DNA of 64,000 nucleotides from contig JAOTON010000471.1 of the NCBI GenBank assembly GCA_034440635.1, positions 1 to 64,000 on the forward strand, written 5' to 3'. Shown here piece after piece: positions 12,951 to 23,989 of this stretch; positions within the stretch are counted from its first letter, which is position 1; each line of letters opens with the position of its first letter. The position numbers and the translations under genes were made by a program. This stretch comes from Lepas anatifera. Its lineage: Eukaryota > Arthropoda > Thecostraca > Lepadidae. The notes beneath the pieces were generated by a model. The model saw only the letters and a program-made list of their open reading frames with translations. It did not search any database and was not told the DNA's origin.

Positions 12951-14000
12951 CAAAAGTACTCCTTAGAAGTAAAAGTAACTAGTTCAGAGTCCACGTCATT
13001 TAGATGGACTATTCGCTTTCTGAATCATTTCCGCCATTTTAGTGAGTTGCTAATCATCTGTCACTGCTTACACCCCCTTCAAGGTCAAATTAGTTCAAAG
13101 GTTGAAAAGGGTCAAGTCTGTTTTGGAAGAAAAACGTCTTGTTCAGTGTCATTTTCATGCAAATTGACTATTCATAAGAAATTTAGCATCAGTTACGCCA
13201 AGTGCCTGCTTCATCATGTGTTATTGCTTACACCCACTTCAAGGTCAAATAAGGTCAAATTTCGAAAAATTCCATGTAATATGCAATCCAACTAGTTTAG
13301 TGTCATTGTGAATAGTCCTAAAAATAACCGTCTTACATTCATGCTATGTATTGAACAGAAAAAGGCCAAGATAATAAACAATATTTCGAACACGATTCTT
13401 TGTCAGGTTTTGCAAATTTTTAATCGTGTTTGAATTATTAAGAATCGTGTTTGAAATGTTGTTTATCATCTTGGCCTTTTGTCTTCAATATATAGTATGA
13501 ATGTAAGACGGTTATTTTTAGGATTATTCACAATGACAACATTCAACCTTTTATCTCCAATTTCAGGAAAATAGTTTAGTGTCCATATCATTCAAATTGA
13601 CTATTCATAAGCCATTCTGCATCATTTACTCCAAGTAAGTTTGCTTCTTCAATTGCTATTGCTTAACCTCTTTCAAGGTAAAAAAAGGTCACAGATCGAA
13701 AAAGGTTAAGCCCGTATCGGACGCAAGTCAAATAATTCGGTGTTCATCTCATTTAGAAATACCGAATTGAAACACGCATCTGTAGTCGTTATTCGACACA
13801 GTGTTATCACTGCGGTCACGCAAGGTCAAATAAAGGTCATTGAATGTCAAAAAAGGCCATAAAAGGTCTAACCGGATAAAAATGAGCCTCGAAGGCTGGA
13901 AGAAAATATTCTGGGATAGTTCATGAGCATATGCTGCAAAAGAACGATAAGAGTCTGGAACATTCACGTGAAAACGGGTACAGGCGCCCAAATGACCCTA
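12950..14000. repeat. Diverged tandem array, unit about 165-180 bp
   Basis: At least four diverged units share the order: TTCAGTGTC-like start, TTGACTATTC(ATAAG), GCATCA, a TGCTTACACCC(A/C)CTTC block, then AAGGTCAAA. They start near 12,970, 13,140, 13,567 and 13,740. A 236 bp hairpin (13,302-13,537) separates the second and third units. AAGGTCA sites sit at the same place in each unit. Confidence 0.6.
13302..13537. mobile_element. 236 bp hairpin (foldback) insertion
   Basis: The left arm starts GTCATTGTGAATAGTCC and the right arm ends with its near-perfect complement ATTATTCACAATGAC. Both arms, about 100 bp each, also share a TAACCGTCTTACATTCAT block and a GGCCAAGAT block. The loop is short and AT-rich around 13,400-13,440. 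It interrupts a tandem array, which supports insertion of a foldback MITE. Confidence 0.7.
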
Positions 14001-15935
14001 ACATGCCTCCACTCTTGAAGTCATAACTCCATGACTTTGAAGAGTAGGAACAACTATTTGCAAGATGTCCGCAATGAATGCGTCAGAGGCTATAAAACAT
14101 TTCAAGACTCTAACTTAAGAAGCTCGTTCTCAATTCTTGAAAAACCTGAGGGGGTTGCAACACCCCTTTCCTGTATGTGAAAGGGTTAACACCCCCTATA
14201 GCGTTGACGGGAAAGAAATTGGTTGAAAATTCCATCGCACCCTCTTAAATTCGGACGTTCCGTCGTCACTGGCATTAACCATACCGTGAGTTACGATGGT
14301 ACAGCTCCATAGTGACACCTAGTGTCATGTTTCGGAAGTAAGAAGTAGTATATTTAGTGCGAAAGCCATATTTTTTATTACTTTACCTAAAAGAGTGCAT
14401 CCAAAGGTAAAATGCTTTTACACGAATTTATAAATTTCACTGTACTGCGGGTCAAGGTCACCGTTCAAAAACTAGGTCACGAGGTCATGACGTCAATTTT
14501 GCAGAAATACAAAAATCAAAGATAGCCAAATTGAAATATGCTAAATTTTGAACAAAAATGTCAAATATCGTTACAATCATTAAAAAAATGGCAGAACTAT
14601 AGGCTTTCAAAACGATGCCTACATGGTGACCCCCGAAAAATGCCGGAGGCTATATCTGCCATACCAAATTTTCAAATATTTTTTTGGCGGCATGGTTAGA
14701 TTCTATACATTTGAAACCCCTGGACACCAATTTCGGAGAGAATAAAATAGAAGGGTTTTATTTTACGAAATCTTTGGTGGATTTTTGGTGGAATGACCCA
14801 GTTGCTGGAGACAGCGACGAGAGCAATGGACATCCGAAAGTTTTTCAGTAAGAAGGTAAGCGAGCAACGATGAGTGTTACCACAACGGAAAAAGTGGCGT
14901 TAGCTAGCTAATCTCGAAGTTCCTGCTCACAACAAAATTTCGTTCTAAAACCAATAGTTGTTTGATTTGGGCCAGTTGCTACCCTGCGTTCATGTCCCTA
15001 ACATAACCCGGAAACTTGTGCAGGGGCGCAGCCAGAGCCTCAGTACGGGGGTGCACAGCACCATGGAGGGGTACTTTCGAGGAAAGGGGCACTTTTGCTA
15101 GCTTAAAAAAGCGTCGCCATGGAAACGCTGAGGAGTGTTTCAATCTGTCTGGCCGAATCCTGTTGCCGGAGAAAACTAGGGCACCTCTGGGGTTTCATGA
15201 GCTGCTTCACATAGGCACTCAATTTTCTTCCGAGCTGAGCGTCTGAGCTGGTTCGGGGCCCTGAGTTGGCCTAAAGCCCCCAGGGCAGATCTAGGGGCTC
15301 TTTAAGCGGATTTCCCGCTTCGTTAAGTTCTATTTGAGAAAGTTTCGCGATTTTTTCCCGATTTGGCCCACCCAAACGGGTGGTTTGCCCCAAGTTGCTT
15401 TTAGATCCGCCAATGCCTGGGAACCAATGAGGGGCACGTTCCCCTGCATCCCTTTGACTGTGTCTCTGACCGAGGGGCACATTCAAACTAAACACAATTG
15501 TAAAAGTTAAAACAACAGTTAAAATTTTCAAAGACATTGGGGCACTTTCAGTAGGTGAACCTATACCATTCTAGGTAGACACCTAAATGAGGAAATGTCT
15601 TTTTATTCAGAAGAAAATTCACAACGAATGTACACAGTTACGTGATTAAGGGGCACTTCCGAGCTAAGTGTGCATCAGCAAAAAAATTATAAGCCCTTAG
15701 GCTGACTAGGAACCATTCAGATACGTATTTTCACGATATTCGAAAATACAAATAATTTTGCTCATCAGCTCGTGTTTATCTCTATTTGTGCGTCCTCTGG
15801 AATTGTTGTCCGGCTGCGGGCTTGTAGGAGCGCCAGAGCCAATATGTCGCCATAAAACAAAGCTTTTTCAAAGCATGATCCAAGTTTATGTCAGCGGCCC
15901 TGGCCCCCAATAGTTTTACCGTTCCTACGCCTATG
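14001..15935. other. Non-coding stretch with repeat fragments
   Basis: No gene is supported. GGGTTAACACCCCC (about 14,176) and a GGGTTGCAACACCCC palindrome (about 14,152) resemble family A ends. CAGGGGCGCAGCCAG at 15,021 resembles an hAT-type terminal repeat, but no matching right end was found. Confidence 0.4.
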
Positions 15936-17295
15936 TGTTGGCCAACATGTTAGCGGTATGCATTCATGAGCAGGATGGGGTCGGCCGACAGGCTTATGCG
16001 CTCGTGGCAGAGAATGTTTTGTTCTGAGGTCCTCCGCTTAAAAATTATGCCCTTTCGAGACCATAGCTGTGCTCCTATATGTGCCACACTGACGCAATTT
16101 CGGAATCATATCAAGCCAGACCTGAACTGCCTGTTGTGCTATTTACGTTGCAGCTCGTGCTCTGGGTACTCATTGGCACGTGCAGTTGTACCCCAACCCA
16201 AAAAAAGTGTAACATTGTTATAATTATGAACCCATGGCAGAAATCTCAGTCATTACGTGTTAATCCTAATCCTGTTGTAGAAGGCATATAACATGATTTA
16301 GTTGTCCAGCCAGTGCTTTGTGGAATGAACGATTCTGATAACAGTTATACTGACATATTCAAAATAGCTTCAGTACGGATAAATTTCAATTTCTCCCCAA
16401 TGGTGACCGCTGGTACAGCACCTCTTCATGAGTTGTAATCGCTGTACCTAACATGAAAATGCCTTCAATTACTAATCTACTCAACTTCTCGCACGTATAC
16501 ACCGTGTCAGGGGTATCGGTGTTTGTACGGTGGTGCCAAGTCAGAAATATCGCACCTACTGCCTTTAAGCCATCATTACGTACGCATAAAAAAGTTTAGA
16601 GGAGCTGTATAATGTAAACAGTGTCAGTGAAAATTAGCCGTTTTTTTTTAGAAAACCGGAGGTGCCATACCGGCTCAGGGCATTAGCACCACCGTACAAA
16701 CGCCGATATCCCTGAGACAGTGCACACGTGCGGAAAGTTGAGTAGATTTGTAATTGAAGGCATTTGCATGTGAGGAGTACAGTAATTATAACTCATGAAG
16801 GGTAGCTGTACCAGTGGGCACTATTAGGGAGAACTTAGAATTTAACCGTACTGGAGATATTTTGAACATATCGGTGTAACTGCTATCATAATCGTTCAAT
16901 CCATATACTACTTTCTTTCTGGACAACTAAATCCTGTTATATGCCTTTTACAACAGGATTACGATTAAAATGTTATGGCTCAAATTTGTGCCATGGGGTC
17001 ACGAAGATAGCAAGGTCACAAGTTTTTTGGTTGGGGCACAACTGCACGCGCCAAGGGGTACACAGAGCACGAGCTGCGACGCAAATAGCACCACAGAGAG
17101 TTCTGGTCTGGCTTAATATTATTCCGAAATTGCGTCAGTGTGGCATATATAGGAGCGCAGGTATGGCTTAGAAAGGCCTTAATTTTTATGCGGAGGATCT
17201 CAGAACAAAAATATTTTTTCTGCCACGAACGTATAAACCTTGTCAGCCGACACCATCCTGCTCATGCATGCATACGGCTGACATGTTGGCCAACA
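15936..17295. mobile_element. 1.36 kb long inverted repeat (foldback-type element)
   Basis: TGTTGGCCAACA occurs at both edges (15,936-15,947 and 17,284-17,295). The arms match as reverse complements far inward. Examples are the GAGCAGGATGG block (about 15,969 against 17,261), the TAATCCTAATCCTGTTGTA block (about 16,261) against its complement near 16,955, and the CGGTGTTTGTACGGTGGTG block (about 16,518) against its complement near 16,692. Arms are about 620 bp with a loop of roughly 100 bp centred near 16,615. No transposase frame is visible. The class is uncertain. Confidence 0.8.
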
Positions 17296-17659
17296 TAAGA
17301 AGCCAAGTTACTTAGCATTTTCCCCATGTTTCTTGCTCGAAAGCTATGTTAAGAACCGAAAAAAATGTCGTTTTTGTACTTTGAACGTGTATATGGCACG
17401 TGCAGTGGCTTGAGTGGTTCTCTTGCAATTTGCATGAGGTCAAAAATCCAGCCTGGCAAATTCCAAGTAACTGCTGTAGAGGCTTTTCTGTCATCCGATA
17501 ATGCATAGACATACAGTCGTATCATAATCAGCTATTTTGGCTTTCTTGTACCGTATTTGTGTTTGATTGATTGAAGATTCCAATCACAATCCGTCAAAGC
17601 TAGATGATAAGTTCTCGGAAGGCCTGCTGTAGATAGGGTACCATAAACCGTAGTGTTTT

Positions 17660-17839
17660 ATGGCAAAGCTAGATGAGTTAGACAGACGACTAATTCAGTC
17701 GGACGCCATTCCTCTGCGATTGGAATCCATGACACTGAGGGAGAAACTTCCAAGCTCTGAACATGAGCTGGGAAACAGTCTCGACCATTTCGCAGTGCCT
17801 CTTTCCAGTATTGAATGTCGAGAACGACTTTGTCTATGA
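17660..17839 (+). other. Small open frame, 59 codons, function unknown
   Basis: An ATG-initiated frame reads MAKLDELDRRLIQSDAIPLR and onward to a TGA at 17,837. It is charged, Leu- and Glu-rich and could form a helix. The adjoining frame stays open to 17,948, which hints at a decayed longer frame. It lies just outside the right arm of the long inverted repeat. It is not recognised and may be chance. Confidence 0.15.
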
Positions 17840-18409
17840 ATTATTGAATGGCCAACTTCGAGTTTCCGGTCTTGTTTTGTTCAGTTTTCCGTGCCAGCCT
17901 CCGTCATCAGTCCAAAGTTCACTTCTGTTCCATTATCCAGGCGCGTAGGATCGCCTCAATAGCCTGTCGTCTCGAGCTGGCCGTTGTGAGCGCCCTTCGT
18001 CCGACGACGCGCTTCTATTGGTCATTGATGTACTGCCGTCGGCAGCCGGTCCGCACATCAAGCACTGCCTTTTATTGTCGGCGAAGAACTCCCAAACTGT
18101 CCGCGACTGCCACTGACAGCAATTAAAAACAGACAAGGTAGAAATAGCTTGCAGATAGTGCTGGACAGAGAGAATGTAATGGAACAGGGTAAAAATATCG
18201 ATAGAAATAAATAGAAACGAGGAGGGAGCGGCAGTGACAGATCCTGGAATTTGGTCAGGAGGTAAAGCCTCGGGAGATGGTGAACATCATCTGAGGGGGT
18301 ACTTGTTCTGTATTATGAGCGGTGGCATCCCAACACTTTTTTATGGGGTGAGTGTTAAAAAAGAGGAATAGTGGTGCAATCTTGGTGAAAGGCCCGTCGC
18401 TATTCGGAG

Positions 18410-18490
18410 AGGGACACACAAAGAGTACAACGGAAGTCTGCAGCTGGAAGTGGAGCTGGAAGCTGCAGCTGGAGCTGGAAGTGGATGAGC
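18410..18490. repeat. Short AGCTGGA-type purine-rich repeat
   Basis: GGAGCTGGAAG-like units recur about seven times. The composition is asymmetric, with purines on the plus strand. No gene is supported in the surrounding 17,840-18,720 stretch. Confidence 0.6.
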
Positions 18491-18719
18491 GGCAAAAAGA
18501 AGAGCACTGGAAAACAAGGCGTCTCTTACAGACTCACTTCTGAAATAAATTTTTAGGTACTTTACCGAACGCTTCCCGTCTTTAACACATACAATGGAGA
18601 AGGGCCTGGCACTAACGCGCACTGGAAGGCTTTGTAGGCCTCAAAATATAAAATAGAGATACAAACTAAGAGGCTTAGACAAACGCCCTTGGGGGGGGAA
18701 CGAAAGCTATAGTGATCTA

Positions 18720-19370
18720 CATGATAGCCAATTCTCATCGACCTGGGTCAATATTTTCAAGGTCAAACAAAGTCATAAATGTTGAATCCTGGCCGCGCTG
18801 GGGACCTCTCAGAAAATGCCGGGACCAAGCGGAAAAGTGTCGGAAATGTACCAAAAATGGACCAAGGTCATAAAGAAAGGTCCCAATAAACATTTTCCGA
18901 AAATTTTGGGTCAATGTCATTCTAGTTCGTTGTTCCGTGACGACACGATATGATATATTTCCTATAATGTACACTATAACTATCACTATAGTAACTGTTG
19001 GGAGGAAAATGAGGATTGACCTTGACCTGTGATCTTTGACCTTGACCTGTGGCCGCGAAATTTACATGGGGTTATCTCAACTATGACGTCAGAACATAGT
19101 TAACGTCTTACTGGGTAACGCCATTTGACCGGAAATACTGGTCAATAACCTTGAAAAATTGATATGACCTTGAACTGCGACGTTTGTTCTTGACCTTCAC
19201 CTTCATGTGAGGTCACCTTGACGTATAATCGTATTTATATGGCGCTATGACGTCACCAGTCGGTCTCCGATGCAGGCGAACTGGTGCAAACGCGTGATTG
19301 TGGCGATGTTAAAATATAGGTATGACTCTAAAATCTCTTAAGTCAAAAAGGGGGCATTCAAAAAAGGAGC
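18720..19370 (+). mobile_element. AGGTCA-rich dispersed element (family B, copy 2)
   Basis: This copy is collinear with 59,330-60,180. Shared blocks in order are TCAAGGTCAA/TCAATGTCAA, GACCGCGCTGGGGA-like, GAGGATTGACCTTGAC, GTAACGCCATTTGACCGGAA, CCTTCATGTGAGG, ATGACGTCACCA and CTGGTGC(A/G)A(A/C)CG. It has many TGACCTTGACC sites and no coding frame. Confidence 0.65.
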
Positions 19371-19388
19371 CCTTGGATTCATTCTCAG

Positions 19389-19422
<34 letters not shown>

Positions 19423-19432
19423 AGAGAGAGAG
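19389..19432. repeat. (GA)n microsatellite
   Basis: A GAGAGA tract is broken once by GGGG. The stretch from here to about 20,500 shows no gene and no further clear repeat. Confidence 0.9.
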
Positions 19433-20518
19433 ATGATTGTTCTTCAGGTGTTGGCCAAAGCGTTACGCCCCGCGTCTGTATCCGTCCAGTCAGTATTTGC
19501 TTAGGAGCGGCTTGTTCCAGGCTTAGTTTTCAGTAACAGTAGCGCGTTCAGAATGGTCCGTGGATAAACTAACCAAATCCCGGCGGCTTAGGTCAGAATT
19601 ATTCGTGGTACCGGTATTATATTGGATACATTTTCAACCAGAGTCGAATATCGAGCCGGATGATGGGTCCAGGCTGCAGGCTACTCCACCAGCATTTTAG
19701 GTTGACTGGTTGGTTCTGTCAATTCACCAAGTCACTTTGTCGGTTGCTCAAATAAAATGAATTTACATTATTGATGGGTTTTCTGCGAAAATTTTCCTGC
19801 CTACTGCGCTGTGGTTGTTAGAAATGAAATTTGATACGCATTATAACGATAAATCATTTTATGTAAGCTTATTTGGTCTCAGAGTTATGTGCTGATATTA
19901 TCCGCTAGTGTGCGGTTTGTCCGTATTTTCATATTCCCGTAGAATATACATTTTTTGGCATATCTCCTCTGTTGGAATAATTTGATAAATTTCCCACTTT
20001 AACCATCCTCGCTATTTCTTCAATGGTGGTATCGCGTCTAATGGCTTATCTAATATATTTTCGCAATTCCGTCATAGCTCCAGCTTGTGCTAACTTGTAT
20101 AGACTTGTAGCTAGGCTAAGCCACATAGTTAGCATTCATGACTAGCAGTGTATGTGCACCTGCCAGAGCTTGACTCCGAAGCTTACGCAGTGATCAAGAC
20201 GTGTTGCCGGCCCTAGAACATCGGAGACTCGGTTACCTTGACACGCCGTCATTAGTGCGTTGCGGTGAGATTTGCGTTCCAGTTATTTCCTATGATCGCA
20301 CGGTTCCAGACCAGTCCCGCTAATGCTGGCGCTGACTTTGAAGGCGGCAGGGGATTTAAGCTGCATTGGCTGCAGCTATAATGGACCAGGCACGGCGAGC
20401 TTGCCTGTCGCTCGTTTGTACACGCCATCCGCCCTCCAGCTAAAAGGACTCCGCCGTAGATGAAATCCGAAGCCAACACAACCGTCGGAGCTGGCAGTTT
20501 TCAAACACATCAAACAGT

Positions 20519-20857
20519 TTGGGCTCCATCCCAGAAAAAGTGTTTGAGTATAGATGTTTGGCTGATGATAGAGATACCATAATTATATTTAGGCAAAGCC
20601 TTAATGTAAAGTGGTTTTTAGCTTACTTTTCATTATATTGTGTTCGGGCCATACTTTGCTGTTTTTACACGCTTCTGCCAAAAGCTGAGTGTGTTGGGTC
20701 GATTTCAGAGGCCGAAATAAGGTCAGTTGCCGCTGACCTCGGTCTCAGCGAGATCCTGGAATTAAGTAATAGACAGAGACTTGAATGGCATACTGAAAAC
20801 GTCACGCGCCTGACAGCAAACTGGTACTCCGTATTTCCAATCTATTCAGCTTTCTAA
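20519..20857 (+). other. Open frame of 112 codons, unrecognised
   Basis: The frame has a hydrophobic middle (WFLAYFSLYCVRAILCCFYT) and ends immediately before AATAAAAATAAA, a possible polyadenylation signal. It has no recognised domain and its first codon is not a well-placed ATG. It could be the last exon of a small gene, a transposon fragment or chance. Confidence 0.15.
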
Positions 20858-21469
20858 ATAAAAATAAAGTTCGTTGTGACGCTTGCTTGTCATAGGTGGG
20901 TCGGGCTTTGCGATAGGTAGGAGGAAGAGGGGGAAATTTGTCTGGGAGGTGACGCCATCTAGATCAAAGGCGCGGCAAACGATAATGTGTGACCTACCAG
21001 GGGTGACATTGCCGGAATCCCCGGGGCGCTGCCGCAGGAATCCGGGGGTGTCGGTGGATATTTTTAAGGGGAGTTGAAAACGTTTCAGATGCCGCTGTCA
21101 CATATTGTAAGACACTAAATGCTCCATCGGGAGACGGAAATCACCCCTCTTTATCCTTCTAGATACACCTGTGGCTCAACCTTCTAAAGTTTTTAGACTT
21201 AAATCTAACTATCCTCTTCACGCCCTGTGTCCGATTGACTCTATGTATCACAAAGCTTAAGTCGAAAATTGCTTGGAGGGTATGCTTAGGATAGTTCATT
21301 ATCACGGTATAGGCACCAACCGCGATTTTTCCGGGGTATGTGAGGACCTTGGGACCGTGAAATGAACCTGCGGCCCTCGGGAATGGCGGTGGCAGGCTCC
21401 TCTTTGTTATACGTCCGTTGCCACGCAGTCGCTGCCGTGGTCTGTTACCATTCCCTCAGTAAGGCTGCA

Positions 21470-21548
21470 GGGGATGCGTGGTGCAGTGATAGAGTGACTG
21501 GCTCTTGAGACACAGGTCCCGGGCTCAATACCCGGCGGGTTTCTGAAA
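21470..21548 (+). mobile_element. tRNA-derived SINE head
   Basis: GTGGTGCAGTGATAGAGTG resembles an A box, and GGTCCCGGGCTCAATACC resembles a B box about 40 bases later. A related copy lies at 27,375-27,455. It runs directly into an AT microsatellite. Confidence 0.45.
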
Positions 21549-21575
21549 GTGTATATATATACTAATAATATATGT

Positions 21576-21659
<84 letters not shown>

Positions 21660-21734
21660 ACATATATATATATATATGTATACTTTATGAAACCGCGGGT
21701 TTCTGAAGTGTATATATATACTAATAATATATGT

Positions 21735-21770
<36 letters not shown>
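21549..21770. repeat. (TA)n microsatellite with an internal duplication
   Basis: TA tracts are present, and the GGTTTCTGAA(A)GTGTATATA plus TATGTATACAT segment occurs twice, at about 21,538 and 21,697. This points to a tandem duplication of the SINE and microsatellite junction. Confidence 0.9.
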
Positions 21771-21771
<1 letters not shown>

Positions 21772-23520
21772 GCCGATAAATCCTCCAAATACGTCATATT
21801 AGACCGTGAAGAATATGTTAGAAAAATCAATGACATACTAGCAGAGGAAACCAAGTTCAAGTAGAAAAATCAATGACATACTAGCAGATGAAACCAAGTT
21901 CAAGAGAATCACTAGGGATCCAACAGAACCTCTCAAGAAAAAAGAAAATACAATTATCGAAACCGCTAACGCTGTGGTAGATGGCCTTCACTTCGAAAAA
22001 TTTGTCGGACAATTCGAGCCAGGCTACCTCTACGGTACGTTGAAAACACATAAGTTCAAAAATCCATTAAGGCCCATAATTTCACAAATACCAACACCCA
22101 CCTACCAACTTGCAAAACGACAGAACACCCTGCTGACCCCATTCATCCCTGAGAAATACACGATCAAGTCCACGGATGAATGTCTTGACAATTTGAGATC
22201 TCACAAGCCACAAGGCATCATCGCCTCGCTGGATGTTGAAAGTTTGTTCACAAACGTTCCGGTAAGCGAAACTATAGAAATTATATTGGACTATGTATAT
22301 AACCATGACCATCTTCCACCACCAAGCAAACTCCCTCGAAAAATCCTCAGGGAAATGCTTCAAGTATGCACAACGGAGGCGCCATTCCGATGCCCAAGTG
22401 GAAAACTATTCCAACAGATTGATGGAGTAGCCATGGGCTCCCCGCTGGGAGTCCTATTCGCCAACTCATGTATGTGCCATGTAGGAGAGAAAGCAATCGA
22501 AAAACTCGAGCAAAAACCACATATTTTCATGCGATATGTGGATGACATCTACTTGGAAGTCGAAGGTGAAGAGAATCTGAAGCAGCTGAAGGACATCTTA
22601 GAGGAAGAATAAGTTCTCAAGTTCACCTATGAACTGGAAAATCAAAGAAAGCTGCATGCCTCGACGTAAATGTGGATGCCAACACAGGAGAATTTACCAC
22701 AAGTGTACACAGGAAGGAGACAAACAAGAGACAATGCATGAACGCCCTCAATGCGTGCCCCGATAGGTATAGACGGGGCGTGATCCGCACCTATGTAAGA
22801 AGAGCTCTAAACACCTGCAGCATCTGGAAACTTATTCACAAAGAACTCAGTCACGTAAAGCAAATGCTGGTGAACAACAGCTATACGTGTCATGAAATCG
22901 ATGCGGAAATCAAAACTGCATTGGACAAGTTCCATCCAAACAATGCACATGACATCCAAAACAAAAAGACCGACATACCAGAAAATACGACTCACAAACT
23001 GTTTTATAAAAACCAAATGACCGCGGCATACAAAGAAGACGAAACAGCCCTGAAGAATATTCTAAAAAGGAACATCAAGCCGAAACAGGGACACAACATC
23101 AAAACAACCATATACTACAAGTCTGCTAAGACCGCCCATCTTGTAATGTGCAACAAACCAAAAAACAATAAAGACAAGCTTCTAAAAGCTACCAACGTGG
23201 TATATCAGTATAAATTCCCGTATGGAGACTGCAAGCTCCAGTCCATGTCTAGCTATATAGGACACACAACAACTACGCTTTCTCGGAGACTCACCTGCCA
23301 CCTACAAGCCGGTGGTCCACTGCTACATACCAAACAGAAATACCAACGCCAACTCACTAGACAGGACCTCAACAGCAACAGCACAATCTTAGCAGAGGAA
23401 AACAACAGAAAAAGATTGCAAATTCTGGAAGCTGCCTTAATTATGGACCGAAATCCCAGCATGAACAACCCGCTGGATCATTACGGCATAATAACCCTCA
23501 GCAGCACCCATTTGGGTTAA
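21771..23520 (+). pseudogene. Penelope-like reverse transcriptase / GIY-YIG endonuclease (broken)
   Basis: The first fragment ([15 protein letters not shown]...) is interrupted by the 43 bp duplication. The main RT frame (21,974-22,612) carries GTLKTHK, RPIISQ, the catalytic Asp in IIASLDVESLFTNVP, GVAMGSPLG and the MRYVDDIYL active site. A second frame (22,672-23,520) has the connecting domain (KRQCMNALNACPDRYRRGVI). It then has the endonuclease region FPYGDC...SSYIGHTTTTLSRRL, with the conserved Arg and a later Glu-rich helix (LQILEAALIMDRNPSMN). Penelope-like proteins combine RT with a GIY-YIG nuclease that primes target-site reverse transcription. The protein is about 600 residues here and is short at its N-terminus. 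Confidence 0.88.
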
Positions 23521-23770
23521 AGGGGTGGTATACTTCGGTATTACACCGCGAGTTCTTTAGATTGCAGTCTCTTTATGTATATCTACACGAGAAGTCTTCC
23601 ATATGAAACAGCACGATCGATCATTAATTTTCTGTCGTTACAAGCCTTCAATATTTTCACTTATAACTATCGAATTCTTGACCGTATAAACATAGGTTTT
23701 AGTCCCTGTCTTTTACCTTTTAATAATAGTGAAGTTGTTAACTGTAAAGCCTGTGTATAAACATATTATT

Positions 23771-23816
23771 AATGCCTGATGATGGTGGATGTATTTATCA
23801 CCGAAACGTCGTAAAT
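23771..23816 (+). ncRNA. Hammerhead ribozyme motif in Penelope-like 3' tail
   Basis: The core CTGATGA (23,776-23,782) is followed by stem II (GGTG near 23,784 pairing with CACC near 23,799). Next is GAAA (23,803-23,806) and then CGTC at 23,807-23,810, where cleavage would follow the C. Stem III is nearly absent and stem I is short. Hammerheads with minimal stem III are known in Penelope-like elements, where they are thought to act as dimers. Activity is not shown by sequence alone. Confidence 0.7.
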
Positions 23817-23930
23817 GAACTTAGCAAACATACTTTTTTCTTTGGACACTGATAAAAGGAGAGTGGTACGGAGAAAAGAGAAACAACAGAAGAACAACAA
23901 AAAACTGAAATATGGCGTCGTTTTTAATCA

Positions 23931-23933
<3 letters not shown>

Positions 23934-23988
<55 letters not shown>
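23934..23988. repeat. (TA)n microsatellite
   Basis: A pure TA tract follows the Penelope-like element. Confidence 0.98.

Positions 23989-23989
<1 letters not shown>

Larger units (their letters stand above)
21771..23830 (+). mobile_element. Penelope-like element, 5' truncated
   Basis: Coding sequence begins abruptly after the TA tract and lacks the N-terminal part of the protein. It contains a Penelope-type reverse transcriptase, a linker and a GIY-YIG-type endonuclease region, then a 3' region with a hammerhead ribozyme motif. Breaks are a 43 bp tandem duplication (21,819-21,861 and 21,862-21,904), an in-frame TAA at about 22,610 and a one-base frameshift near 22,657. The copy is therefore inactive. 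Truncation at a TA repeat may mark the insertion site. Confidence 0.9.

Noticed and set aside
15021..15850. hAT-type MITE beginning CAGGGGCGCAGCCAG
   Set aside because: No matching inverted right end or target duplication could be found.
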